Positions 24,542-33,631 of a stretch of 64,000 nt of DNA are shown here, one piece after another. How positions within the stretch are numbered: the stretch's first letter is position 1; every line of letters starts with the position of its first letter. Position numbers and translations under genes: made by a program. Source of the DNA: Mycolicibacter hiberniae (lineage in GTDB: Bacteria > Actinomycetota > Actinomycetes > Mycobacteriales > Mycobacteriaceae); NCBI RefSeq assembly GCF_010729485.1, contig NZ_AP022609.1:1240001-1304000 (forward strand), read 5' to 3'. The notes under the pieces were generated by a model, which made no database searches, was not told the origin of the DNA, and was given only the letters and a program-made list of their open reading frames with translations.

Positions 24542-24946
24542 GTGAGCAGTATTCCGGCCTCAGATGACGTCCTCGATCCCGACGAACCGACTTTCGACCT
24601 GCCGACGGTGGCCGAGATGCTCGGGGTGCCCGTCACCAAAGTGCACCAGTACCTGCGTGACAACCATCTGGCCGCGGTGCGGCGAAACGGTGTGCTGCTG
24701 GTTCCGCAGGTGTTCTTCACCGCCGACGGCGACGTGATCAAGAGTCTGCCCGGGCTGTTGGCGCTGCTGCACGACGGCGGCTACCAGCGGACCGAGATTC
24801 TGCGGTGGCTGTTCACCCCGGATGCGTCGTTGTCGTTGACCCGCGACGGCGTGCGGGAACCGGTGGCCAACGCCCGCCCCATCGATGCGCTGCACGCCCA
24901 CCAGGCCCGCGAGGTGATGCGGCGGGCCCAGGCCATGGCCTACTGA
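24542..24946 (+). CDS. DNA-binding protein, PknL substrate homologue (Rv2175c-like)
   Basis: A 134-residue protein with a winged-helix / helix-turn-helix region (FDLPTVAEMLGVPVTKVHQYLRD at about 18-40) and a conserved C-terminal half (NARPIDALHAHQAREV). Rv2175c of M. tuberculosis binds DNA and is phosphorylated by PknL near its N-terminus at T9. Here the frame is closed by a TAA at 24530-24532, so the N-terminus is shorter and the equivalent of that site is absent. GTG start. Divergent from pknL. Confidence 0.85.
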   Translation: MSSIPASDDVLDPDEPTFDLPTVAEMLGVPVTKVHQYLRDNHLAAVRRNGVLLVPQVFFTADGDVIKSLPGLLALLHDGGYQRTEILRWLFTPDASLSLTRDGVREPVANARPIDALHAHQAREVMRRAQAMAY

Positions 24947-24958
24947 GCTGCGCCGCCC

Positions 24959-26470
24959 TCAGGCGGTTTCGGCCGGCGCTTTGGACAGCCGGTACCAGGC
25001 GTAGACGGCGCAGCCCGTCGCGCCGATCACGTGCAGCCAGGTGTACATGCCATGGGAGCCGTCGGGTTTGAAGATCACCATGATCCAGGTCGAGGCCGCC
25101 GCGATCGCGGCGATGGCGGTCGGGGAACGCACCAGGGTGGCGGCCACCGCCAGCGGCCAGGTGTAGTACCAGGGCAGAGCTGCCGGCACGAACAGCACGA
25201 CGACCAGCATGGCCCAGGCGATGCCGGCGATCGCGCTGCGATCGTCGCGCCGCGCTCGCCACCACAGCACCGGCAGGACCAGCGCGATCACCACGACCCC
25301 GCTGATCCGGGTGATGTGCAAGACCGCGTAGAAGTTGACCGGGGCGACCAGTCCGCCGATGGCGTGGATCAGGTTGGCGGCCGCCGTGGGCACGGTCAGC
25401 CAGTTGATGATCTTGACGTTGCCGGCCAGCAGTGCGGTCAGCCAGCCCAAACCGACTCCGGCCAGGGCCGACAGCACGGTGAACACGGCGACAACGCTGA
25501 CCGTCGAGGCTGCCGCTGCGGTGGCGAATGCCGGGACCGTCGGGTAGCCGCGCTGTTCGCGCAGGCGGCGCATCCAGACCCACACCAGAAATGGCAGGGC
25601 GATCGCGGCGGTGGCCTTCACCGCCGCGGCCAGTGCCACCACCGTTATCCCCGCCAGGTGCCGGCGTTCCAGTGTCAGCGCGATGCCCGCCATCACCAGG
25701 CCGACCATCAGCATCTCGTTGTGCACCCCACCCATCAGGTGGATGATCACCAGCGGGTTGAGCACGGCCAGATACAGCGCCGCGGGGGCGCTGCCGCCGA
25801 CCCGGGCGGCCACCCGGGGCGCGGCCCAGATCAGCAGCGCCAGTCCGGGCAGCATGCACAGTCGCAGCACCATGGTGCCGGCCACCACGTTGTTGCCCAC
25901 CAGCATCGTGACGAGCTTGGCGATCAAGATGAACGCGGGCCCGTAGGGCGCCGTCGTCGCCGCCCAGATCGGGCTGACGTCGTCGAGCAGCGGGTTGGGA
26001 TTTTCCACCGGCCCGACTTGGTACGGGTCGAATCCATCGCGCAGCAGGGCGCCTTGGGCCAGGTAGGAGTAGGTGTCGCGGCTGAACACCGGCACCGACA
26101 GCAGCAGGGGAGCCAGCCAGAAGCCGGTGGTGGCGATCAATGTGTAGGTGCTGACGGCGCCGTCGATCACCCGCCGGCCCAAGCCGAGCCAGGCCGCGAG
26201 CATCACCGCGACCCCGGCCCACAACAGCACCGACGACAGCACCAGGCCGTGCCCGAACCGCAGCCACGACAGGTGCAGGGAGTCGAGCAGGGGGTCCTGG
26301 ATCCGGGTGCTGCCGGCGCCCAGCCCGCCCAGGGTGATCAACAGTGCACCCAGGCATCCGGTCCACGCGGCGCCTGCCTGCTGGCCGGCGGCGAACTGCC
26401 GCAGGCCCGCAAGACCGCGCGCGGTGTCGCTGGGCGCGCTGGGGACCGGTGAGGTGGTGGGATTGGGCAT
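24959..26470 (-). CDS. mptA: Alpha-(1->6) mannopyranosyltransferase MptA
   Basis: A 503-residue GT-C polytopic enzyme (about 12 membrane segments) matching Rv2174. It elongates the alpha-1,6 mannan backbone of LM/LAM at the outer face of the membrane with polyprenyl-phosphomannose as donor. The first extracellular loop holds the acidic catalytic region near FSRDTYSYLAQG. It lies 16 bp downstream of idsA2 on the same strand, so both are probably one unit: the prenyl synthase may feed the polyprenyl carrier pool. ATG start. Convergent with the Rv2175c-like gene 12 bp away. Confidence 0.93.
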   Translation of the reverse strand: MPNPTTSPVPSAPSDTARGLAGLRQFAAGQQAGAAWTGCLGALLITLGGLGAGSTRIQDPLLDSLHLSWLRFGHGLVLSSVLLWAGVAVMLAAWLGLGRRVIDGAVSTYTLIATTGFWLAPLLLSVPVFSRDTYSYLAQGALLRDGFDPYQVGPVENPNPLLDDVSPIWAATTAPYGPAFILIAKLVTMLVGNNVVAGTMVLRLCMLPGLALLIWAAPRVAARVGGSAPAALYLAVLNPLVIIHLMGGVHNEMLMVGLVMAGIALTLERRHLAGITVVALAAAVKATAAIALPFLVWVWMRRLREQRGYPTVPAFATAAAASTVSVVAVFTVLSALAGVGLGWLTALLAGNVKIINWLTVPTAAANLIHAIGGLVAPVNFYAVLHITRISGVVVIALVLPVLWWRARRDDRSAIAGIAWAMLVVVLFVPAALPWYYTWPLAVAATLVRSPTAIAAIAAASTWIMVIFKPDGSHGMYTWLHVIGATGCAVYAWYRLSKAPAETA

Positions 26471-26486
26471 CGGTGCTCCGGGATCT

Positions 26487-27659
<1,173 letters not shown>

Positions 27660-27754
27660 TCAGGCCGGTGGCGGCCGACGGCGGCCAAGGCCGTCGGGCC
27701 GCGCCCTGTGGCACTGTTGACGTCTGCGGACCGTCTTTCATGAGGAGCTACCAC

Positions 27755-28648
27755 GTGACCTTGAACACCGTCGCACTCGAGCTTGTCCCACCGAACGTGG
27801 AACGGGGTCCCGAGCAGACGATCGAGGAGGCGCACAAGGTCGTGCGGTTCGCCGCCGAAACCGGCCTGCAGGGCAAGATCCGCCACATCTTGATGCCGGG
27901 GATGATCGCCGAGGAGGACGACCGCCCCATCGAGATGAAGCCCAAGCTCGACGTGCTGGACTTCTGGCAGGCGATCCGGCCCGAGCTGCCGGGCATGGCC
28001 GGGTTGTGCACCCAGGTCACTTCGTTTTCCGACGAGGCCGGCCTGCGCAGCCGGCTGCATGAGCTCACCACGGCGGGGATCGAGGGCGTGGTGTTCGTGG
28101 GCGTGCCCCGCACCATGGCCGACGGCGAGGGCTCGGGCGTGCCGCCGACCGATGCGCTGGCGATGTTCCGCGACGACGTGTCCAACCGCGGCGCGATCCT
28201 GATTCCGACCCGGGCCGAGGAGCTCGGCCGGTTCCGTTTCAAGTGCGAACGCGGGGCGACCTTCGCGCTGACTCAGCTGCTGTACTCCGACGCGATCGTG
28301 TCGTTCCTCACCGAGTTCGCCAAGCACAGCGATGCCCGGCCGGAGATCCTGCTGTCGTTCGGCTTTGTCCCCACGGTCGAGAACCGGGTCGGTCTGATCA
28401 ACTGGCTGATTCAAGATCCGGGCAACCCGGCGGTGGCCGCCGAACAGGCGTTCGTCAAGACGCTGGCCGACAGCGAACCCGAACAGCGGCGCAAGCTGAT
28501 GCTGGACCTGTACAAGCGGGTGATCGACGGTGTCGCGGATCTGGGCTTCCCGTTGAGCATCCATCTGGAGGCGACGTACGGGGTGTCGGCGGCGGCATTC
28601 CGGACCTTTGCGCAGATGCTCGACTACTGGTCGCCCGGGCCGAGCTGA
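27755..28648 (+). CDS. Non-canonical methylenetetrahydrofolate reductase-like protein (Rv2172c-like)
   Basis: A 297-residue TIM-barrel protein of the MetF-related type I match to Rv2172c. Published work on mycobacterial homologues reports NADH-dependent methylenetetrahydrofolate reductase activity without a bound flavin; that is family knowledge, not visible here. Conserved stretches include LCTQVTSFSDE, GVPRTM, FKCERGATFALTQLLYSD (the MetF-like substrate loop) and PLSIHLEATYG. The GTG at 27755 has GAGGAG upstream (743-748 in that block); an in-frame ATG at 27740 would add five residues. Convergent with lppM, 11 bp apart. Confidence 0.82.
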   Translation: MTLNTVALELVPPNVERGPEQTIEEAHKVVRFAAETGLQGKIRHILMPGMIAEEDDRPIEMKPKLDVLDFWQAIRPELPGMAGLCTQVTSFSDEAGLRSRLHELTTAGIEGVVFVGVPRTMADGEGSGVPPTDALAMFRDDVSNRGAILIPTRAEELGRFRFKCERGATFALTQLLYSDAIVSFLTEFAKHSDARPEILLSFGFVPTVENRVGLINWLIQDPGNPAVAAEQAFVKTLADSEPEQRRKLMLDLYKRVIDGVADLGFPLSIHLEATYGVSAAAFRTFAQMLDYWSPGPS

Positions 28649-28659
28649 GCGGCGCCGCT

Positions 28660-29388
28660 TCAGACGCCGGCGTCGTCGGGCGAACGGAACCGCGGTGAGC
28701 GGTCCCGGCCCTGCCACGCCATCAGCGCGACCAGGCCTGCCGCGGCGAACGTCGACAGGGTCAGCCACAGGGCGGCGTGGGCGAACGAGCGCGTGCTGGG
28801 GTCGGTGTAGCGGGCCTGGGCGCTCATGGTGCTCACCACACCCGGCTTGAGTTTCCAACGCACCATGTCGCCGCCGAGGCGGTCGCCGTTGGTGGAGGTC
28901 ACCTCGCCGGGGAACGCCACGCTCAGCTCGACGTCGGCCTCGGGGTCTTCGAGGGTGGTCAGATCGACGCGGCCCTCCAGGATCACCAGATTGCCGGCGC
29001 GACGCAGCGACAGGTCCACCCCGGCGGCGTCGCGGTGCATACCGGCCAGCTGCGGCAGTTCGGCGAAGGTCAGATCGGAGAACACCGCCTGGGAGCCGAC
29101 GTAGCCGTCCCGGTTGTAGTTGGAGATCGCGACTTTTTGGGGGAACGGCACGTCGGCGCTGAGCTTGGGACCGGTGTCGTTGTCGTTGCGCGGCTTGGCC
29201 GCCACGATCAGCTGGCCGGAGACCTGGTCGTCGGGCGAGACGGTGATGCTGGCGCGGATGCGGACGCATCCGGCCAGTGGAACCGTGATCAGCAGCAGCG
29301 CCACCAGGGCTGTCAGCCGGCGGTAGGTGCCGAACCGTCGGGCCCGGCCTGGAACGCGGACCCGCCAAAGCGATCGCCGAAGATGCAC
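28660..29388 (-). CDS. lppM: Lipoprotein LppM
   Basis: A 242-residue exported protein. A basic N-terminus and hydrophobic core end in the lipobox PLAGC with acylated C41; residues about 42-190 form a beta-rich domain (ITVSPDDQVSGQLIV, YVGSQAVFSDLTF), and a late membrane segment (about 205-225) is followed by a short basic tail. It matches LppM (Rv2171), which in M. tuberculosis has been linked to early phagosome maturation block and binds lipid-like ligands. GTG start at 29388; the long n-region suggests the real start could be slightly downstream. Confidence 0.88.
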   Translation of the reverse strand: MHLRRSLWRVRVPGRARRFGTYRRLTALVALLLITVPLAGCVRIRASITVSPDDQVSGQLIVAAKPRNDNDTGPKLSADVPFPQKVAISNYNRDGYVGSQAVFSDLTFAELPQLAGMHRDAAGVDLSLRRAGNLVILEGRVDLTTLEDPEADVELSVAFPGEVTSTNGDRLGGDMVRWKLKPGVVSTMSAQARYTDPSTRSFAHAALWLTLSTFAAAGLVALMAWQGRDRSPRFRSPDDAGV

Positions 29389-29445
29389 GAGGTCATCGTG
29401 CCAGACCGGGGGACCGGTGCGGTGATGACGCGGCAGGTAGGGCCG

Positions 29446-30087
29446 CTATAACGGCAGCGGCCGGCCCAGGATGGCGAAGGGCCGGGGATCGCCGGCGAAG
29501 TGGTGCCCGCGCATGATGTCGGTGAAGCCCAGCCGGCGGTACAACCGCCAGGCGCGATTGCTCTCACCGCTTGTCTCCGGGGTGGACAGCAGCACGTTGG
29601 CCTCGGGTCGTCCGGTCAGCAGGCGCCGCAGCAAGGACTCTCCCAGACCGCCACCCTGGGCCCGCGGCGTCACGTGCAGTTCGGTCAGCTCGAAGTAACT
29701 GGTCATCAGGCGGATGATCTCCGACCGGGGCAGGCCGCGGCGCTGCAGACCCAGCACCACCTGCTGCTGCCACCACTGGTCGGGGGCGCCGCAGTAGCCA
29801 TACGCCACCCCCAGCAGTTCGGCTCCGTGCGACGCCGACGCCGACGCCGACGCCGGCGAGCCGGGGTGTCCGTTCCCGGCGGCTGCGGGGTTGGCTTCGC
29901 CCTGGTCGCCGTCGTCGAAGGCCGCCACCGCACGCCATCCCGTGCGGCGAGTGTGGTCGAGCCACATGGCAGCCCGTTGCCCCTCGGTGCCCGGCGGGTA
30001 GCCCATCGCGGTGACATAGACGCGCAGTGCCTCGCCGAGGTGATCTGCCATCTCTCGCGGCGACATGTCGACCAGGAAGGTGACCAC
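29446..30087 (-). CDS. GNAT-family N-acetyltransferase (Rv2170-like)
   Basis: A 213-residue GNAT protein. The acetyl-CoA motif is in RAQGGGLGESLLRRLL (Q/RxxGxG/A type), followed by YRRLGFTD. Rv2170 has been reported to acetylate isocitrate dehydrogenases in M. tuberculosis (family knowledge). The GTG at 30087 is preferred over the open upstream frame because AAAGGAA precedes it and the N-terminus then matches (VVTFLVDMSP). An Ala-Ser repeat (residues near 70-80) is coded by a hexamer repeat around 29831-29856 and looks like a variable linker. lppM follows 57 bp downstream. Confidence 0.85.
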   Translation of the reverse strand: MVTFLVDMSPREMADHLGEALRVYVTAMGYPPGTEGQRAAMWLDHTRRTGWRAVAAFDDGDQGEANPAAAGNGHPGSPASASASASHGAELLGVAYGYCGAPDQWWQQQVVLGLQRRGLPRSEIIRLMTSYFELTELHVTPRAQGGGLGESLLRRLLTGRPEANVLLSTPETSGESNRAWRLYRRLGFTDIMRGHHFAGDPRPFAILGRPLPL

Positions 30088-30186
30088 AGGGCAGGTTCCT
30101 TTCCCGTGTCGGCGAGGTTGCGTTCCTATTATCCGGTTTCGTCCTGCGGCGACGGCGGTTGTGGATCGACAACTTCGGACCGGGGC

Positions 30187-30192
30187 TACAAT
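30187..30192 (+). promoter_or_regulatory. Putative -10 element for the DUF3040 gene
   Basis: TACAAT in an otherwise GC-rich 211-bp divergent gap between the GNAT gene and the DUF3040 gene matches the SigA-type TANNNT hexamer. No good -35 is at 17 bp; TCGACA lies 15 bp upstream at 30166-30171. Start of transcription would fall near 30200, giving a leader of about 100 nt. Confidence 0.4.
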
Positions 30193-30298
30193 CGGCTGGT
30201 GAAGCCTGTGGTACGGCACAGGCACACCTCGTATCATCAGTGTTATGCCCGCACCAGGCGGGGCAGTGATGTGAGCGGCCGTCGGCAAGGAGGGACGA

Positions 30299-30700
30299 AT
30301 GCCACTCTCCGACCATGAGCAGCGCATGCTCGATGAGATCGAGAGCGCTCTCTACGCCGAGGACCCCAAATTCGCGTCCAGTGTTCGCGGCGCCGCCCTG
30401 CGTACCCCCACCACCCGTCGGCGGGTGCAGGGCATGGCGCTGTTCGTGACCGGTCTGGTGCTGCTGGTCTCCGGCATCCCGATTTACGCGACCACGGTCA
30501 ATCCCGGATTCCTGATCCTGAGCGTGCTGGGATTCGTGGTCATGTTCGGCGGGGCGGTGTTCGCCATCACCGGCAACCACGCGGCCCCCGGGTTGGACAC
30601 CGTCAAGACGGGCGGCACCGCACAGCGGCGGGTCAAGGGCTCCAGCGGCACGTTCGCCAGCCGGATGGAAGATCGTTTCCGTCGCCGGTTCGAACCCTAG
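30299..30700 (+). CDS. DUF3040 membrane protein (Rv2169c-like)
   Basis: A 133-residue protein of the actinobacterial DUF3040 family. It begins with the family hallmark PLSDHEQRMLDEIE, has two membrane segments at about 44-64 and 70-90 and a basic cytoplasmic tail. The ribosome site AAGGAGGG is strong. It is monocistronic: its own putative promoter precedes it and a strong terminator follows at 30733. Function unknown, but it regularly sits just upstream of mraZ. Confidence 0.85.
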   Translation: MPLSDHEQRMLDEIESALYAEDPKFASSVRGAALRTPTTRRRVQGMALFVTGLVLLVSGIPIYATTVNPGFLILSVLGFVVMFGGAVFAITGNHAAPGLDTVKTGGTAQRRVKGSSGTFASRMEDRFRRRFEP

Positions 30701-30732
30701 GCCGGGCTTTTAGACAAACCGAAGAACTCACA

Positions 30733-30758
30733 GGGCAGCCGATCGGCTGCCCTTTCTT
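30733..30758 (+). terminator. Intrinsic terminator after the DUF3040 gene
   Basis: A perfect 20-bp palindrome at 30733-30752 (GGGCAGCCGA / TCGGCTGCCC) is followed by TTTCTT. It lies 33 bp after the DUF3040 stop and insulates the dcw cluster from upstream transcription. Confidence 0.85.
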
Positions 30759-30792
30759 CGTTGGGTCGCACGCGCCCCTGTCGGCGACTCGG

Positions 30793-30979
30793 TGGGGCGC
30801 GGTGGGGAGCGCACCCCACCATGCCCCACTTTGCCTCCATCCACTGTGAGCTGGCCTTTTCCTGCCTGATTGGGCCTGAATGGGCCGGTATGGGCGGTAT
30901 GGGGGGCGGCTGGTGGGGCAGAGGGGGGAATCTGCCCCCTCAAATGGTGCATAGTGGGGGAATGTGGGGTATCGTGGGC
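30793..30979 (+). promoter_or_regulatory. MraZ operator array upstream of mraZ
   Basis: The 312-bp gap between the DUF3040 gene and mraZ holds three clusters of TGGGN pentamers at exact 10-bp steps. Cluster A: TGGGG at 30793 and 30803, then the reverse orientation CCCCA at 30814 and 30824. Cluster B: TGGGC at 30871, 30881 and 30891, then TGGGG at 30900 and 30914. Cluster C: TGGGG at 30955 and 30965 and TGGGC at 30975, 34 bp before the mraZ ATG. MraZ of E. coli and Corynebacterium is known to bind three TGGGN repeats spaced by 5 nt, so C and B match full operators. A candidate -10 (CATAGT, 30950-30955) overlaps cluster C, consistent with autorepression. Confidence 0.8.
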
Positions 30980-31012
30980 TGACGAAGACGACGACCGGGC
31001 GGGAGGTAGCCG

Positions 31013-31444
31013 ATGTTCCTCGGCACCTACACGCCCAAGCTCGACGACAAGGGGCGGCTGACACTGCCCGCGAAGTTTCGTGATGCGCTGGCAGGAGGGT
31101 TGATGGTCACCAAGAGTCAGGACCACAGCCTGGCCGTGTATCCCCGTGCGGAGTTCGAGCAGTTGGCCCGCCGGGCAGCGAAGGCTTCGCGCAGCAACCC
31201 GGACGCGCGGGCTTTCCTGCGCAACCTGGCTGCCGCCACCGACGAGCAGCACCCCGACGCCCAGGGCCGGATCACCTTGTCGCCCGACCACCGCCGCTAC
31301 GCGAACCTTTCCAAGGAGTGCGTGGTCATCGGCTCGGTCGACTACCTGGAGATCTGGGACGCCCGAGCCTGGAGCGACTACCAGCAGTTGCACGAAGAGA
31401 ACTTCTCCGCGGCCAGCGATGAAGCACTCAGCGACATCATCTGA
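31013..31444 (+). CDS. mraZ: Transcriptional regulator MraZ
   Basis: A 143-residue protein of two SpoVT/AbrB-like halves: [22 protein letters not shown] at the N-terminus and [16 protein letters not shown] in the second half, each with the DxxGRxxxP-type core. It forms ring-shaped oligomers and represses its own dcw operon by binding TGGGN repeats, which are abundant directly upstream. The ribosome site GGGAGGT precedes the ATG. First gene of the dcw cluster; rsmH begins 1 bp after its stop. Confidence 0.95.
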   Translation: MFLGTYTPKLDDKGRLTLPAKFRDALAGGLMVTKSQDHSLAVYPRAEFEQLARRAAKASRSNPDARAFLRNLAAATDEQHPDAQGRITLSPDHRRYANLSKECVVIGSVDYLEIWDARAWSDYQQLHEENFSAASDEALSDII

Positions 31445-31445
31445 G

Positions 31446-32594
31446 GTGCACGCCCGTGCCTCGTGGCCTCTGTCCGAACCGACCCTGACGTACTTCCCCA
31501 ACGTCAGGTTCGCGCCGTCGGGCAGGGACCTCGAGGCAAGGGCTGCCGACCGCGCATTTCACGGGGCGCAACGGGGAGGTGCTGCTGTGGCCGAGCAGGG
31601 CGAATTCGGACACGTGCCGGTTCTGCTGGAGCGCAGCGTGCAGCTGCTGGCGCCGGCCTTGACCAGGCAGTCGGCCGACGGCGACGGCGCCACCCTGGTC
31701 GACGCCACGCTGGGAGCCGGCGGGCACACCGAGCGGTTTCTCACCGAGTTCCCCGGCCTGCGCGTCATCGGGCTCGACCGTGACACCACCGCACTGTCCA
31801 TCGCGGGCGCGCGGCTGGCCAGGTTCTCCGATCGCCTCACCATGGTGCACACCCGCTACGACGGAATCGCCGCCGCGCTGGCCGAATCGGGACTGGCCCC
31901 CACCGGATCGGTGGACGCGGTGTTGTTCGACCTCGGGGTGTCCTCGATGCAGCTCGACCGGGCGGAGCGCGGATTCTCCTACGCCCAGGACGCGCCGTTG
32001 GACATGCGGATGGACCCGGACGGCGAACTGACCGCCGCCGACATCGTGAACACCTATGACGCCGCGGCGCTCACCGACATTCTGCGCCGCTACGGCGAGG
32101 AGCGGTTTGCGGCGCGGATCGCCTCCCACATCGTGCGTCGCCGGGCCCAGACGCCGTTCACCTCGACCGGGCAGCTGACGGAGCTGCTCTACGAGGCGAT
32201 CCCGGCACCGGCGCGGCGAACCGGCGGGCATCCGGCCAAGCGCACGTTTCAGGCGTTGCGGATCGCGGTCAACGGCGAGTTGGACTCGCTGCGGGCCGCG
32301 CTGCCGGCGGCGCTGGACGCGCTGACGGTGGGGGGACGGGTGGCGGTGATGGCCTACCAGTCGTTGGAGGACCGCATCGTCAAACAGCTGTTCGCCGCGG
32401 CGACGGCGTCGCGCACGCCGGTCGGTCTGCCGGTCGAATTGCCGGGTGACGAACCGAAATTCATCAGTCTGACCAGAGGTGCCGAGCGGGCTGAGGCCGA
32501 TGAGGTCGAGCGCAACCCGCGAGCGGGGTCGGTGCGGCTACGTGCCGTCGAGCGCGTGCAGGCCGGGCCGATCGTGGCATCGAGGGGGAAGTGA
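31446..32594 (+). CDS. rsmH: 16S rRNA (cytosine1402-N4)-methyltransferase RsmH
   Basis: A 382-residue SAM-dependent methyltransferase (MraW). The SAM motif is [12 protein letters not shown], followed by GLDRD and the substrate loop [26 protein letters not shown] and [10 protein letters not shown] are the family C-terminal motifs. The GTG at 31446 aligns with the N-terminus of the M. tuberculosis protein (ending ...LTYFPNVRF); an ATG nine codons upstream lies inside mraZ. It methylates C1402 of 16S rRNA in the P-site region. TGA overlaps the next GTG (GTGA). Confidence 0.94.
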   Translation: MHARASWPLSEPTLTYFPNVRFAPSGRDLEARAADRAFHGAQRGGAAVAEQGEFGHVPVLLERSVQLLAPALTRQSADGDGATLVDATLGAGGHTERFLTEFPGLRVIGLDRDTTALSIAGARLARFSDRLTMVHTRYDGIAAALAESGLAPTGSVDAVLFDLGVSSMQLDRAERGFSYAQDAPLDMRMDPDGELTAADIVNTYDAAALTDILRRYGEERFAARIASHIVRRRAQTPFTSTGQLTELLYEAIPAPARRTGGHPAKRTFQALRIAVNGELDSLRAALPAALDALTVGGRVAVMAYQSLEDRIVKQLFAAATASRTPVGLPVELPGDEPKFISLTRGAERAEADEVERNPRAGSVRLRAVERVQAGPIVASRGK

Positions 32595-33631
32595 TGGCGA
32601 CCAAGCGCACCGCGGGGGCACGGCAGGGCGACCGCGGTCCCGGGCCCGAGGGCATGCCCCGCACCGGCTCACGCCGGGGTGGCGACGCTGCGCAGTCCCG
32701 GGGCCCGCGCCGGCAGCGCGGGACCGCGCCCGCACCGGGCCGGGAGCCGCGACCGCGCACCGGACCGCAGCGGGCGGCATCGCCTCGCCCCGATGCCCGG
32801 GCGGTTCCGCCGAAGAGCACCAAGCAGGCGAAGGCCCGTGCCAAGGCGCGAAAGGCCAAAGCCCCCAAGGTGGTCCGCGTACCGCTGCGGGAACGGCTCA
32901 TCGCCCGGTTGGCCTCGGTCGACCTGCGGCCACGCACCCTGGCGGCCAAGGTTCCGTTCGTGGTGCTGGTCATCGGTGCGCTGGGCATCGGGCTGGGAAT
33001 CACGCTGTGGCTCTCGACAGACGCCGCCGAGCGCTCCTACGAGTTGGGCAACATCCGGGAGCGCAACCGGGTGCTGTTGCAGCAGAAGGAAGCACTCGAA
33101 CGCGACGTCCTCACGGCCGAGTCGGCGCCCGCGCTGGCCGAGGCCGCGCGCGAACTGGGCATGATCCCCAGCCGCGACACCGCGCATCTGGTTCAGGACC
33201 CGGTCGGCAACTGGGTGGTCGTCGGCGTGCCGAAGCCTGCTGAGGGGGCACCGCCGCCGCCGCTGAACATCAAGTTGCCCGACGACTCGGCGCCGCCGGC
33301 CGAGGTGCCGGTGCGGCTGCCGTTCACCGAGCCCAAGCCGGACAGTCGCCATCTGCGCGGCGGTTTCCCGCCTGCCGCGGTGACACCCGGTGCGCCGCTG
33401 ACTATTCCGGGCCTGCCCGGCGCGCCCGGTACGCCGGTCCGCGGACCGTTGCCCGGGCCCAGCGCGCAGGAGATTCCGCACCTGCCGACACCGGCCGTCC
33501 CGACCGCCGGTGTCCCGCCTGTGCTGCTGCCGTCCGGGACGGCGGTGCCGCCCGAGACGGTGGTCCCGCTGGAGCGGCCGGTCGCGCCGACAGTGGCGCT
33601 GCCACCGGTGAGCACCGGAGTCGTGCGATGA
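32591..33631 (+). CDS. FtsL-like bitopic division protein (Rv2164c-like)
   Basis: A 346-residue protein in the ftsL position of the dcw cluster. Residues 1-110 are very basic and disordered; one membrane segment lies at about 118-142; a short coiled coil follows ([21 protein letters not shown]), as in FtsL/FtsB. The C-terminal 150 residues are proline-rich and extracytoplasmic. FtsL-type proteins bridge FtsQ/FtsB to FtsW/FtsI in the divisome. It starts at GTG 32591, overlapping the rsmH stop, or at the adjacent ATG 32594. Its stop overlaps pbpB (ATGA). Confidence 0.82.
   Translation: MMATKRTAGARQGDRGPGPEGMPRTGSRRGGDAAQSRGPRRQRGTAPAPGREPRPRTGPQRAASPRPDARAVPPKSTKQAKARAKARKAKAPKVVRVPLRERLIARLASVDLRPRTLAAKVPFVVLVIGALGIGLGITLWLSTDAAERSYELGNIRERNRVLLQQKEALERDVLTAESAPALAEAARELGMIPSRDTAHLVQDPVGNWVVVGVPKPAEGAPPPPLNIKLPDDSAPPAEVPVRLPFTEPKPDSRHLRGGFPPAAVTPGAPLTIPGLPGAPGTPVRGPLPGPSAQEIPHLPTPAVPTAGVPPVLLPSGTAVPPETVVPLERPVAPTVALPPVSTGVVR

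Noticed and set aside
29821..29860. Hexamer repeat as a mobile or CRISPR-like repeat
   Set aside because: It is an in-frame Ala-Ser codon repeat inside the GNAT gene, with no spacers.
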